Position numbers and translations under genes: made by a program. A DNA stretch of 64,000 nt from Flavobacterium saccharophilum (GTDB lineage Bacteria; Bacteroidota; Bacteroidia; Flavobacteriales; Flavobacteriaceae), in contig NZ_FRBY01000003.1 in NCBI RefSeq assembly GCF_900142735.1, forward strand, positions 682,001 to 746,000, written 5' to 3'. Below are positions 9,570-18,081 of this stretch, piece by piece. The notes beneath the pieces were generated by a model. That model saw nothing but the letters and a program-made list of their open reading frames with translations, made no database searches and was not told the origin of the DNA. The stretch's first letter is position 1; every line of letters starts with the position of its first letter.

Positions 9570-9612
9570 AAAGGCCACAATAAAACATATTTTTATTGTG
9601 GCCTTTTTTTTT
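9570..9612 (+). terminator. Rho-independent terminator after the FKBP gene
   Basis: Stem arms AAAGGCCACAATAAAA and TTTTATTGTGGCCTTT with a 4-5-base loop, followed by a T-run. Confidence 0.92.
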
Positions 9613-9793
9613 GTTATCCTCAACTCACTATTCTTTTCTTTAAATTAAAGTAATACTATATAAGCACCCTCTATTTTACAAAAGTCTGAATTTCATTATG
9701 TAATGATTTGAAAAAATTGTGTAAATAATATTATTTCTGTTTTCCGAGCTTTGTTTAAGTGAAAATAAATTCACAAACTAAAACTATATAAAA

Positions 9794-10336
9794 ATGGAAA
9801 ATTTACATAATCCCGACGGAACAAAACGTGAAGTTTTAACAGGAATGTTTTCAGATCGTGACAGCATAGAAAGAGCGTATGCTAATTTAAGTGAAAGAGG
9901 ATATACTAAGGATGAAATAAACCTTATCATGTCTGACGAAACCAGAAAAAAACATTATTCAGACAAGGATGATCATTCTGAACTAGGAACAAAAGCAGCT
10001 GAAGGTGCCGGAACAGGTTCTGCAATTGGAGGAACAATTGGAGCAATTGCGGGAGTTGTTGCTGCATTAGGAACTAGTCCTGTTATTCCTGGTTTAGGAT
10101 TAATTGTTGCCGGTCCATTGGCAGCAGGATTAGCGGGTGCTGGTGCAGGAGGAATTGCAGGAGGTGTAATTGGTGCCTTAGTAGGATCAGGAATTCCTGA
10201 AGACAGAGCAAAAATTTATGAAGATGGAATTAAAGACGGCCATGTGGTATTAGGCGTTCATCCACGTAATAACGAGGATGCTGAATATTTTAAACAGCAA
10301 TGGGAAGCAAATAATGGTGTAAACGTATACAGATAA
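9794..10336 (+). CDS. General stress protein-like (YflT/GspM-type N-terminal domain) with glycine-rich hydrophobic core
   Basis: The N-terminal segment (VLTGMFSDRDSIERAYANL, then SERGYTKDEINLIMSD) resembles the heat-induced stress protein YflT/general stress protein 17M domain. Residues about 65-140 form an Ala/Gly-rich stretch (GSAIGGTIGAIAGVVAALG and following) that could make two or three membrane-inserting hairpins. The C-terminal part (EDRAKIYEDGIKDGHVVLGV) completes the domain by covering the ends. Such genes are usually stress-induced in Bacteroidota; regulation here cannot be read. It is a single gene ended by a strong terminator. Confidence 0.75.
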   Translation: MENLHNPDGTKREVLTGMFSDRDSIERAYANLSERGYTKDEINLIMSDETRKKHYSDKDDHSELGTKAAEGAGTGSAIGGTIGAIAGVVAALGTSPVIPGLGLIVAGPLAAGLAGAGAGGIAGGVIGALVGSGIPEDRAKIYEDGIKDGHVVLGVHPRNNEDAEYFKQQWEANNGVNVYR

Positions 10337-10356
10337 GTATTTAAATTTTATTATAC

Positions 10357-10390
10357 AAAAGCCTAATCTTTATTTAGATTAGGCTTTTTT
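10357..10390 (+). terminator. Rho-independent terminator
   Basis: AAAAGCCTAATCT pairs with AGATTAGGCTTTT around a short loop and runs into Ts. Confidence 0.92.
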
Positions 10391-10417
10391 CATTAAATTA
10401 TTTTAATTTCTGATTCG

Positions 10418-10425
10418 TATCTTCG
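10418..10425 (+). promoter_or_regulatory. Putative -7 box of the methyltransferase gene
   Basis: TATCTTCG, one mismatch from TAnnTTTG, 22 bases before the ATG at 10447. Confidence 0.5.
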
Positions 10426-10446
10426 TGCCCTCTTGCAAATAAGATT

Positions 10447-11226
10447 ATGCTATTTCAAATTAAAGCCTATTTAAAATTTCTTTGGAACTCCAAAAACGAA
10501 CATGGAGTACATTCACCATTTGTTTTTAATTTATTGACAAAATGTTTTTATGACAAGAAGTCAAAGCCTGAGTATGCAATTTTAAAAAACTATCGAAAAT
10601 CATTATTGCAAAATAAAAATTTTATTGAAGTAACCGATTTTGGTGCCGGTTCAAAGGTTTTTAAATCAAACAGAAGACAAATTTCGAAGATTGCATCAAC
10701 TGCAGGAATTTCTCCAAAACGGGCAGAATTATTATTTAGAGTTACCAATTATTTTCAACCTGCAACTATTCTGGAAATAGGAACTTCATTAGGTTTAGCG
10801 ACTTCTGCCCTGGCTTTGGGTAATACCAATGCAAATGTAATTACATTAGAAGGTTGTCCGCAAACTGCAAATGTTGCCCAAAATCAACTACATCAATTTG
10901 ATTGTAATAATGTTGAAAATGTAATTTCAGAATTTGAGTCTTTTCTAATTTCTGAAAATCTACAATCAACAATCTATAATCTAATATATTTTGACGGTAA
11001 TCATTCTAAGAAGGCAACTCTAGCCTATTTTGATCTGTTATTACCAACTATTAACAATGATTCCGTTTGGATTTTTGATGATATACATTGGTCGCAAGAA
11101 ATGGAAGATGCCTGGGAAATCATTAAAAATCATCCAAAAGTGACCGTTACCATTGATACTTTTCAATGGGGATTTGTCTTTTTTAGATACGAACAGAAAA
11201 AAGAACATTTTGTGATTAGAGCATAA
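10447..11226 (+). CDS. Class I SAM-dependent methyltransferase (O-methyltransferase-like)
   Basis: A 259-residue cytoplasmic protein. The SAM-binding motif is ILEIGTSLGLATSALALG (about residues 111-128), followed by the acidic ribose-binding position in VITLEGC, a LIYFDGNHSK segment and IFDDIHWS, as in O-methyltransferases of the caffeoyl-CoA type. The N-terminal 90 residues (HGVHSPFVFNLLTKCFYDKK and following) match a Bacteroidota-specific arrangement. The substrate is unknown. It is flanked by terminators on both sides and is probably monocistronic. Confidence 0.85.
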   Translation: MLFQIKAYLKFLWNSKNEHGVHSPFVFNLLTKCFYDKKSKPEYAILKNYRKSLLQNKNFIEVTDFGAGSKVFKSNRRQISKIASTAGISPKRAELLFRVTNYFQPATILEIGTSLGLATSALALGNTNANVITLEGCPQTANVAQNQLHQFDCNNVENVISEFESFLISENLQSTIYNLIYFDGNHSKKATLAYFDLLLPTINNDSVWIFDDIHWSQEMEDAWEIIKNHPKVTVTIDTFQWGFVFFRYEQKKEHFVIRA

Positions 11227-11260
11227 AAAATGGCAATCATTTCTGATTGCCATTTTTAGT
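11225..11260. terminator. Bidirectional terminator between convergent genes
   Basis: AAAAATGGCAATCA pairs with TGATTGCCATTTTT; A- and T-runs on either side let it act on both strands, serving the methyltransferase gene and the lipoprotein gene. Confidence 0.88.
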
Positions 11261-11282
11261 ACTAATTCAATTTATTTAAATT

Positions 11283-11942
11283 TTATTTTTTAGCTTCTCT
11301 ATTTTCTTCAGATTTAGCTCCCATTCTGTTTACAGTATACATTGGAGCAAATTTCACTTTTAAACCTGCAATTTTTCTATTGTCTTCAGAGCTTAAACCT
11401 TCTTTTTCAACCGTATTTTTTCGGCTGTCAAGTGCTTCATACAATACTTTAATTTCATCCCAGTCTTCACGAGAATAACTATCTTTATTATCCTCAACTG
11501 TATGAACAAATTGTTGGTAAACACTATGAATATTTTGGGCATTTACCCAAGAAAAACTCATGTCGTCTCCAATTTTTCCTTCACCAAACAAAGCGTTACG
11601 CAATTGTTGTTTCGGACTTGGAGCAGGTGGGGCAAAAACGGTGGTCATTTCATTTTTAAATTCCTCGTACTTTGTTTTACTTGCATTTATCCTTTCGGTT
11701 TCAGCAGCGTTATCTTTAATGTCAGCAAGTGCCAGTTGTGCATTTTCAGCTCTTCTGTCATATTCAGCTTCAACATCTTTCCAATCTGCTTTCAAATCAT
11801 CAGCTTTGACATTTTTTACTGAGTCAACGTAAGCTACATAAGCGTCAATTGTTTTTTGAGCTTTTTCTTGTTTTTCGTCTTTACACGATGTAAAACTCAA
11901 TGCAATTAATGCAATTCCTGATAATAATTGTATGTTTTTCAT
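11283..11942 (-). CDS. Lipoprotein of unknown function (DUF6565-like)
   Basis: A 219-residue protein with a lipoprotein signal peptide (IALSFTSC, Cys at about residue 20). The mature part is charged and mostly helical, with likely coiled-coil segments (DLKADWKDVEAEYDRRAENA and on to residue 100), then AFAPPAPSPKQQ-like linker sequence and a second helical region. This resembles the flavobacterial DUF6565 lipoproteins; I cannot verify the family. A -7 box lies just upstream. No function is proposed beyond attachment to the outer or inner membrane. Confidence 0.8.
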   Translation of the reverse strand: MKNIQLLSGIALIALSFTSCKDEKQEKAQKTIDAYVAYVDSVKNVKADDLKADWKDVEAEYDRRAENAQLALADIKDNAAETERINASKTKYEEFKNEMTTVFAPPAPSPKQQLRNALFGEGKIGDDMSFSWVNAQNIHSVYQQFVHTVEDNKDSYSREDWDEIKVLYEALDSRKNTVEKEGLSSEDNRKIAGLKVKFAPMYTVNRMGAKSEENREAKK

Positions 11943-11971
11943 AATTATTGATTGTTTAATTAATACATTAA

Positions 11972-11998
11972 CAAATGTATCTAATAACCTAATATCAA
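11972..11998 (-). promoter_or_regulatory. Putative promoter of the lipoprotein gene
   Basis: TACATTTG on the minus strand (11972-11979) with TTG (11996-11998) 16 bases upstream; the start codon is 30 bases downstream. Confidence 0.55.
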
Positions 11999-12235
11999 AA
12001 ATTACATCATTACCATGTTTTTAATATTAAAAAGATATTAAACATGTAAAACTCATAGAATAATGATAATTTTATAAAATAAATCAAAAAAAATATAATT
12101 AATTCAAAAAATTATGTTCATCATTTAATAGGCCTGTAAACCAAAAGATGTTTTTTGTAACAAAAATCAATTTCACACTACTTATCGTTTATTGAAAAGT
12201 GTTTTGTACTTTTAAAACCAAAATTGTAAACCGAA

Positions 12236-12922
12236 ATGGCAAATCCATTAATTAAAATAACTGACATTAAACGAAATTTTGTACTCGGTAATGAAATCGT
12301 TTATGTCTTAAAAGGAATAGATTTACAAATCAATAAAGGAGAATATGTGGCTCTAATGGGGCCATCAGGATCCGGAAAATCGACTCTAATGAATTTGCTA
12401 GGCTGTCTGGATACACCAACTTCCGGAAACTATGTTTTAAATGGAAAAGATGTCAGCCAAATGAAAGATGATGAATTGGCAGGAATTCGAAATAAAGAAA
12501 TTGGTTTTGTATTTCAAACTTTCAATCTTTTGCCAAGAACTACCGCTTTAGATAATGTTGCGTTACCAATGATTTATGCAGGATATTCTAAATCTGACCG
12601 AAATGAACGTGCTAAAGAAGTTTTAACACAGGTAAATCTTGCTGACAGAATGGATCACCAACCCAATCAGCTGTCAGGAGGTCAACGTCAGCGTGTTGCC
12701 ATTGCCCGCGCTTTGGTTAACAAACCTTCGATCATTTTAGCCGATGAACCAACCGGAAACCTAGATAGTAAAACTTCTGTAGAAATCATGAAGCTCTTTG
12801 GAGACATTCACGCACAAGGAAATACTGTCATTCTGGTAACACACGAAGAAGACATTGCTGCTTACGCACATCGCGTAATTCGTTTAAGAGATGGTTTAAT
12901 CGAAAGCGACACGACTAAATAG
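12236..12922 (+). CDS. ABC transporter ATP-binding protein, LolD/MacB type
   Basis: A 228-residue ABC ATPase with GPSGSGKST (about residues 42-50), the LolD/MacB-type [18 protein letters not shown] segment, the signature [15 protein letters not shown] and Walker [14 protein letters not shown]. This subfamily powers mechanotransmission-type transporters (LolCDE, MacAB, FtsEX) rather than substrate channels. No permease is adjacent. The only MacB-type permease in the window is at 56204, which may be its partner. The upstream spacer of 293 bases has no clear full promoter. Confidence 0.92.
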   Translation: MANPLIKITDIKRNFVLGNEIVYVLKGIDLQINKGEYVALMGPSGSGKSTLMNLLGCLDTPTSGNYVLNGKDVSQMKDDELAGIRNKEIGFVFQTFNLLPRTTALDNVALPMIYAGYSKSDRNERAKEVLTQVNLADRMDHQPNQLSGGQRQRVAIARALVNKPSIILADEPTGNLDSKTSVEIMKLFGDIHAQGNTVILVTHEEDIAAYAHRVIRLRDGLIESDTTK

Positions 12923-12962
12923 TTTAACCATTTATTTGGTTAATCCTTAAATGGCAAGGAAA

Positions 12963-12999
12963 CTTAGAGTCTTAGCATCTCAGAACCTTAGCAACTCAG
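12963..12999. repeat. Octamer-word array (CTYAGnnn) just before a start codon
   Basis: Four to five consecutive 8-base words starting CTTAG or CTCAG with three variable bases end 6 bases before the ATG at 13006. The same octamer family appears at 21938, 27794, 32138 and 38940. Confidence 0.7.
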
Positions 13000-13005
13000 A
13001 AAAAA

Positions 13006-13575
13006 ATGAAAGTATATACAAAAACCGGAGATAAAGGAACAACAGCGCTCTTTGGAGGCACGCGCGTTCCTAAAGATCATATTCGTATTGACAGTTACGG
13101 AACTGTTGACGAACTGAATTCTCATATAGGATTAATTCGTGATCAGGAAATGGATTCACATTACAAAACTATTTTAATTGAAATTCAGGATCGTCTTTTT
13201 ACTGTAGGTGCAATTTTAGCAACGCCACAAGAAAAAGAAATTTTAAAAAACGGCGAGCTTCGATTGAAAAATCTAGGCATCATTGATACTGATATTGAAT
13301 TATTAGAGAATGAAATAGATAAAATGGAAGAAAGCCTTCCGCCAATGACGCATTTCGTTTTACCGGGAGGCCACCAAACCGTGTCATATTGTCATATTGC
13401 ACGTTGTGTATGTCGTCGCGCGGAGCGTTTGGCAGTGCATTTAAGTCATAATGAACACGTTCCTGAAATCGCAATCATGTACTTAAACCGACTTTCTGAC
13501 TACCTTTTTGTCTTGGCACGGAAGTTGTCCTCAGACTTAAAAGCGGAGGAAGTGAAATGGATTCCGAGGAAGTAA
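13006..13575 (+). CDS. Cob(I)alamin adenosyltransferase, PduO type
   Basis: It transfers adenosyl from ATP to cob(I)alamin, making adenosylcobalamin. The ATP-binding N-terminus is KVYTKTGDKGTTALFGGTR (residues 2-20), with later family segments FVLPGGH, CRRAERL and LNRLSDYLFVLAR. The 189-residue length is normal. The likely user is methylmalonyl-CoA mutase, whose chaperone MeaB is encoded at 31047. The gene follows the ABC ATPase by 83 bases, with a small hairpin and octamer words between. No cobalamin riboswitch is visible in that short spacer. Confidence 0.94.
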   Translation: MKVYTKTGDKGTTALFGGTRVPKDHIRIDSYGTVDELNSHIGLIRDQEMDSHYKTILIEIQDRLFTVGAILATPQEKEILKNGELRLKNLGIIDTDIELLENEIDKMEESLPPMTHFVLPGGHQTVSYCHIARCVCRRAERLAVHLSHNEHVPEIAIMYLNRLSDYLFVLARKLSSDLKAEEVKWIPRK

Positions 13576-13576
13576 A

Positions 13577-13735
13577 ACTTCTTTAAATTCCAATTTTTTG
13601 AAATCCCAAATTCCAAGGAAAAATTAAAAATTCTGCGAATTTAAATAATATAGAAATTTTCAAATATTGGCAATTTTAGATTCCTTTTAATGGGATTTGG
13701 AATTTATTTTTTGGCATTTCAAGAGGACGTTCTTA
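13577..13735. repeat. ATTCCAAATTCC-type word array
   Basis: Heptamer-like words based on AATTCCA and its reverse complement TGGAATT fill the spacer after the adenosyltransferase gene, with the two orientations on opposite halves so that the RNA could fold back. The family recurs at 41885, 49553, 50938 and 53213. Confidence 0.6.
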
Positions 13736-13763
13736 AATTTTATTAAAATAAATCAAAATTTAC

Positions 13764-13793
13764 TTGTCTTTTTCAGTAAAAAATTTATTTTTG
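13764..13793 (+). promoter_or_regulatory. Bacteroidota-type promoter
   Basis: TTG (13764-13766), exactly 19 bases, then TATTTTTG (13786-13793). The ATG of the next gene is at 13815, so the leader is about 15 bases. Confidence 0.75.
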
Positions 13794-13814
13794 CACAAAC
13801 TAAACAGATAACAG

Positions 13815-14036
13815 ATGTATTGGACATTAGAATTAGCATCTTATTTAAGTGATGCGCCATGGCCTGCTAACAAAGACGAACTTATTGACTACGCTATTAG
13901 AGCTGGTGCTCCATTAGAAGTAGTAGAAAACCTTCAATCAATCGAAGACGAAGGCGAGATATATGAATCAATGGAAGAAATTTGGCCTGATTATCCAACA
14001 GACGAAGATTATCTTTGGAATGAGGATGAATATTAA
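13815..14036 (+). CDS. Small acidic DUF2795-like protein
   Basis: A 73-residue acidic protein starting MYWTLELASYLSDAPWPANK, with a helical mid-segment (ELIDYAIRAGAPLEVVENLQ) and an acidic Tyr/Trp-rich tail. This pattern matches the short DUF2795 proteins common in Bacteroidota, usually found near secA as here. Function is unknown. It has a very good promoter and its own terminator, so it is probably strongly expressed as a single gene. Confidence 0.85.
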   Translation: MYWTLELASYLSDAPWPANKDELIDYAIRAGAPLEVVENLQSIEDEGEIYESMEEIWPDYPTDEDYLWNEDEY

Positions 14037-14047
14037 AAAATAAACCA

Positions 14048-14083
14048 AAGGAAAAAGTCTCATCACAGAGGCTTTTTTTTTGG
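14048..14083 (+). terminator. Terminator after the DUF2795-like gene
   Basis: A hairpin with AAAGTCTC and GAGGCTTT arms (one G-T pair) is followed by a run of nine Ts. Confidence 0.8.
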
Positions 14084-14125
14084 TTCTAAATACAACATTT
14101 ACATATAATAGAAATATAACAAATC

Positions 14126-17100
14126 ATGAGTTTCATAAACAGTATTATAAAAGTCTTTGTAGGTGATAAATCACAGAAAGATGTCAAAGCTTTACAACCT
14201 TATTTAAACAAAATTAAAACATTCGAAACCAGCTTAATGAGTTTGTCTCACGACGAATTGAGAGCCAGAACCGCATATTTTAAAGAAAAAATAAAAGAAG
14301 CCAGAGCTGACAAAGATGCTAAAATTGCTACGCTTAAAGCGGAAGTAGAAAACATCGAAGACATCGATAAAAGAGAAGATCTTTATGATGCAATTGATGC
14401 TCTTGAAAAAGAAGCTTACGAAATTTCAGAGAAAACTTTATTGGAAATTCTTCCTGAAGCATTCTCTGTAGTTAAAGAAACGGCGCGTCGTTTTAAAGAC
14501 AATTCATTTATTGAAGTGACTGCAACTCCAAAAGACCGCGAATTTTCAGCTACAAAAACATATGTTACTATAGAAGGTGAAAAAGCTACATGGGCTAATA
14601 AATGGAATGCTGCTGGTAAAGAAATTACCTGGGACATGATTCATTATGATGTTCAGTTAATTGGTGGTATGGTACTTCACGAAGGTAAAGTTGCCGAAAT
14701 GCAAACAGGAGAAGGTAAAACTTTAGTGGCTACTCTCCCACTTTACTTAAATGCTTTAACTGGAAACGGAGTTCACTTAGTAACGGTGAATGATTACTTG
14801 GCAAAACGTGATAGTACATGGAAAGCGCCTTTATTCGAATTTCACGGTTTAACTGTTGATTGTATTGATAATCACCAGCCAAGTACAGAACAAAGAAAAA
14901 AAGCATACGACGCTGACATCACTTACGGAACCAACAACGAATTTGGTTTTGACTATTTAAGAGATAACATGGCACATTCGCCAAATGATTTGGTTCAAAG
15001 AAAACACAATTACGCTATTGTCGATGAGGTCGATTCTGTATTGATTGATGATGCAAGAACACCACTTATTATTTCAGGGCCAGTTCCTCAAGGAGATCGT
15101 CATGAGTTTAATGAATTGAAACCAAAAATCGAAAACTTAGTTGCTCAACAACGTCAGTTAGCAAATGGTTTCTTAGCGGAAGCTAAAAAATTAATCAAAG
15201 AGGGAAACACTAAAGAAGGCGGTTTCTTATTATTGAGAGCTTACAGAAGTTTACCTAAAAACAAAGCATTAATTAAATTTTTAAGTGAAGAAGGAGTTAA
15301 ACAATTGCTTCAGAAAACGGAGAATCAATACATGCAGGATAACAATCGCGAAATGCATAAAGTGGATGAAGCTTTGTATTTTGTGATTGAAGAGAAAAAC
15401 AATCAGGTTGAATTGACTGATAATGGTATTAAATACCTTTCTGGAGATACTGATTCCGATTTCTTCGTTTTACCAGATATTGGAACTGAAATTGCTGCGA
15501 TTGAAAAACAAAAACTAGATAAAGATGCTGAAGCAGAAGCTAAAGAAAGATTATTCCAGGATTTTGGAGTAAAAAGTGAGCGTATTCACACGCTGACTCA
15601 GCTTTTAAAAGCATACGCCTTATTCGAAAAAGATGTAGAGTATGTGATCATGGACAACAAAATTATGATTGTCGATGAGCAAACTGGTCGTATCATGGAT
15701 GGTCGTCGTTATTCTGACGGATTACACCAGGCGATTGAAGCGAAAGAAAATGTAAAAATCGAAGCCGCTACACAAACTTTTGCAACTGTTACATTACAGA
15801 ATTATTTCAGAATGTACAGCAAATTAGGTGGTATGACGGGTACAGCGGTTACAGAAGCTGGAGAGTTATGGCAGATTTATAAATTGGATGTTGTTGAAAT
15901 TCCAACCAACCGTCCGATTTCAAGACAAGACAAAGAAGATTACATCTACAAAACGACACGTGAGAAATTCAACGCTGTAATTGAAGATGTTACTGAATTA
16001 TCAAATGCAGGAAGACCAGTATTAATTGGAACAACTTCTGTTGAGATTTCAGAATTATTAAGCCGTATGTTGAAAATGAGAGGCGTTACGCATAACGTTT
16101 TGAATGCTAAAATGCACAAACAAGAGGCTCAAATTGTAGAAGAAGCAGGTAAAGCCGGAGTTGTGACAATTGCAACAAACATGGCTGGTCGTGGTACCGA
16201 TATTAAATTATCTCCAGAAGTTAAGGCTGCCGGAGGTTTAGCAATCGTTGGTACAGAGCGTCATGATTCTCGTCGTGTTGACAGACAGTTACGTGGTCGT
16301 GCAGGACGTCAAGGAGATCCGGGAAGTTCTCAATTCTATGTTTCTCTTGAAGATAACTTAATGCGTTTATTTGGTTCTGAAAGAGTAGCCAAAGTAATGG
16401 ATAGAATGGGATTACAGGAAGGTGAAGTTATTCAGCATTCTATGATGACTAAATCTATCGAGCGTGCTCAGAAAAAAGTAGAAGAAAACAACTTTGGTGT
16501 TCGTAAACGTTTATTAGAATATGATGACGTTATGAACTCACAACGTGAAGTAGTTTACAAACGCCGTCGTCACGCGTTATTTGGTGAGCGTTTGAAACTA
16601 GATATCGCCAACATGCTTTATGATACTTGCGAATTAATCGTAAGTCAGACAAAACCAGCTAACGATTTCAAAAATTTCGAATTCGATTTAATCCGTTATT
16701 TCTCTATCACTTCTCCAATCTCAGAAGCTGATTTCCAGAAATTAACTGATATTGAAATCACAGGAAAAATATACAAAGAGACTTTAGCATTCTATACAGA
16801 GAAAACAGAAAGAAGCGCAAGAGAAGCTTTCCCAATTATTAAAGGAGTTTACGAAGAGCCAAACAATCATTTTGAGCGTATCGTAGTGCCATTTACTGAC
16901 GGAATCAAAACTTTGAATGTGGTAACTGACTTGAAAAAAGCTTACGATAGCGAAGGTGCTCAGTTAATTGCTGATTTTGAGAAAAACATCACACTTTCTA
17001 TTGTTGATGAGGCATGGAAAAAACATTTACGTAAAATGGACGAATTGAAACAATCTGTTCAATTGGCTGTTCACGAACAAAAAGATCCATTACTTATCTA

Positions 17101-17467
17101 CAAATTAGAAGCTTTCAACTTGTTTAGAGGAATGTTGGACAACGTTAATAAAGAAGTTATTTCATTCTTATTCAAAGGTGATTTACCAGCTCAAAACGTT
17201 CCTGAAATTCACGAAGCAAGAGAAGTTCGTCAGAAAGAAAACTTCAAATTAAGCAAAGATGAAATTCCAAGTAGCGAAGACATTAACCGCGAAGCTGGAG
17301 AAACACAGCAACGTCAGGTTACTGAAACGATTGTGAGAGATATGCCGAAAATCAACCGTAATGATACTGTAACAGTTCAGGAAGTTGCAACAGGCAAAAC
17401 TGAAACAATGAAATTTAAAAAAGCAGAATCTTTAATCGCTAATGGCGAATGGGTTCTTGTTAAATAA
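14126..17467 (+). CDS. secA: Preprotein translocase ATPase SecA
   Basis: The motor of the Sec pathway; it pushes unfolded preproteins through SecYEG at the inner membrane. The 1113-residue length is long but usual in Bacteroidota. Visible parts are Walker [10 protein letters not shown] (about residue 192), the [14 protein letters not shown] segment, the DEVD box (about 300), [12 protein letters not shown] (about 685) and [10 protein letters not shown] (about 726). An insertion of roughly 100 residues after about residue 330 separates the PPXD region from the rest. The C-terminus lacks the zinc-binding CxCxnCH tail that binds SecB in Proteobacteria. A strong terminator follows. Confidence 0.98.
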   Translation: MSFINSIIKVFVGDKSQKDVKALQPYLNKIKTFETSLMSLSHDELRARTAYFKEKIKEARADKDAKIATLKAEVENIEDIDKREDLYDAIDALEKEAYEISEKTLLEILPEAFSVVKETARRFKDNSFIEVTATPKDREFSATKTYVTIEGEKATWANKWNAAGKEITWDMIHYDVQLIGGMVLHEGKVAEMQTGEGKTLVATLPLYLNALTGNGVHLVTVNDYLAKRDSTWKAPLFEFHGLTVDCIDNHQPSTEQRKKAYDADITYGTNNEFGFDYLRDNMAHSPNDLVQRKHNYAIVDEVDSVLIDDARTPLIISGPVPQGDRHEFNELKPKIENLVAQQRQLANGFLAEAKKLIKEGNTKEGGFLLLRAYRSLPKNKALIKFLSEEGVKQLLQKTENQYMQDNNREMHKVDEALYFVIEEKNNQVELTDNGIKYLSGDTDSDFFVLPDIGTEIAAIEKQKLDKDAEAEAKERLFQDFGVKSERIHTLTQLLKAYALFEKDVEYVIMDNKIMIVDEQTGRIMDGRRYSDGLHQAIEAKENVKIEAATQTFATVTLQNYFRMYSKLGGMTGTAVTEAGELWQIYKLDVVEIPTNRPISRQDKEDYIYKTTREKFNAVIEDVTELSNAGRPVLIGTTSVEISELLSRMLKMRGVTHNVLNAKMHKQEAQIVEEAGKAGVVTIATNMAGRGTDIKLSPEVKAAGGLAIVGTERHDSRRVDRQLRGRAGRQGDPGSSQFYVSLEDNLMRLFGSERVAKVMDRMGLQEGEVIQHSMMTKSIERAQKKVEENNFGVRKRLLEYDDVMNSQREVVYKRRRHALFGERLKLDIANMLYDTCELIVSQTKPANDFKNFEFDLIRYFSITSPISEADFQKLTDIEITGKIYKETLAFYTEKTERSAREAFPIIKGVYEEPNNHFERIVVPFTDGIKTLNVVTDLKKAYDSEGAQLIADFEKNITLSIVDEAWKKHLRKMDELKQSVQLAVHEQKDPLLIYKLEAFNLFRGMLDNVNKEVISFLFKGDLPAQNVPEIHEAREVRQKENFKLSKDEIPSSEDINREAGETQQRQVTETIVRDMPKINRNDTVTVQEVATGKTETMKFKKAESLIANGEWVLVK

Positions 17468-17491
17468 TAAATTTTAAACAAATACATTTTC

Positions 17492-17530
17492 AATCCCCAA
17501 TTACAAAAGTAATTGGGGATTTTTTTTTGC
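17492..17530 (+). terminator. Terminator of secA
   Basis: AATCCCCAATTAC pairs with GTAATTGGGGATT around AAAA, followed by a run of Ts. Confidence 0.94.
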
Positions 17531-17570
17531 AAAAAATCTAATATTTATTCTTTCTAAAACGAATAAACTG

Positions 17571-17578
17571 TATTTTTG
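17571..17578 (+). promoter_or_regulatory. Putative -7 box
   Basis: TATTTTTG, matching TAnnTTTG, 24 bases upstream of the TTG start at 17603; this supports that start. The -33 region shows no clear TTG. Confidence 0.55.
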
Positions 17579-17602
17579 CCAGCGTAAACAACAAACAAAG
17601 CT

Positions 17603-17980
17603 TTGAAGCGAATTTTAATTATATTTCTTTCCTGCATGCTTTTGCTACCATCATTTGGTAGTTTCTTTGTTTACACCTCATTTAAATTAAATCAGGAAGA
17701 AATTTCAAAAACCATCTGCGTACAACGAAAAATGGTTTTTAATTCCTGTAATGGTCGATGCGAACTTCAAAAAAGTTTAAAAAAATACGCTGACAACGAA
17801 AAAAGAATGCAAAACAATCTGAAAGAAAAAGCAGAAGTAGTTTACATTCAAAACACAGCAACTGCTAATTTTAAATTAGTAACTCCTATTGAATCCAAAG
17901 CAAAGCTTTTTGCTTCTTTTGATAAAAAACCAATTTCGGTTTCAAATAGCACTTTCCACCCTCCATCCTATTTTATATAA
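17603..17980 (+). CDS. Small secreted/anchored Cys-motif protein upstream of a TonB receptor
   Basis: A 125-residue protein starting from TTG. An N-terminal hydrophobic segment (about residues 3-27) is a signal peptide or anchor. The mature part carries ICVQRKMVFNSCNGRCELQK, with Cys residues at about 39, 49 and 53, then a lysine-rich helix and a C-terminal HPPSYFI. This Cys pattern (C, then CnGnC, then LxK) recurs in small Bacteroidota proteins next to TonB receptors and suggests metal or heme binding in the periplasm, which is inference. The next gene is a TonB receptor about 100 bases downstream, past a hairpin. Confidence 0.75.
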   Translation: MKRILIIFLSCMLLLPSFGSFFVYTSFKLNQEEISKTICVQRKMVFNSCNGRCELQKSLKKYADNEKRMQNNLKEKAEVVYIQNTATANFKLVTPIESKAKLFASFDKKPISVSNSTFHPPSYFI

Positions 17981-17991
17981 ATTTTAGCTGC

Positions 17992-18029
17992 GCTTTTCAA
18001 TTTCAAAATTGAGAAGATTTTTTTCTTGG
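17992..18029 (+). terminator. Hairpin with T-run between the Cys protein and the TonB receptor gene
   Basis: An A/T-rich stem (CTTTTCAATT with AATTGAGAAG, one wobble pair) is followed by seven Ts. It could attenuate transcription from the small gene into the receptor gene. The stem is weak, so confidence is moderate. Confidence 0.45.
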
Positions 18030-18081
18030 CTTTATGTCAGGGAAAAAGACATGTTACTTTTTAAAATTTATATAATTTAAA

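Noticed and set aside
11502..11832. Plus-strand open frames opposite the lipoprotein gene
   Set aside because: They are antisense to a gene with a clear lipoprotein signal and family-like composition, and have no typical start or protein features.
12923..13005. Cobalamin riboswitch upstream of the adenosyltransferase gene
   Set aside because: Only about 80 bases are available, and they consist of a small hairpin and octamer words; no B12-box is visible.
17992..18029. A firm terminator separating the Cys-motif gene from the TonB receptor
   Set aside because: The stem is A/T-rich with a wobble pair, so full termination is doubtful; reported only as a possible attenuator.
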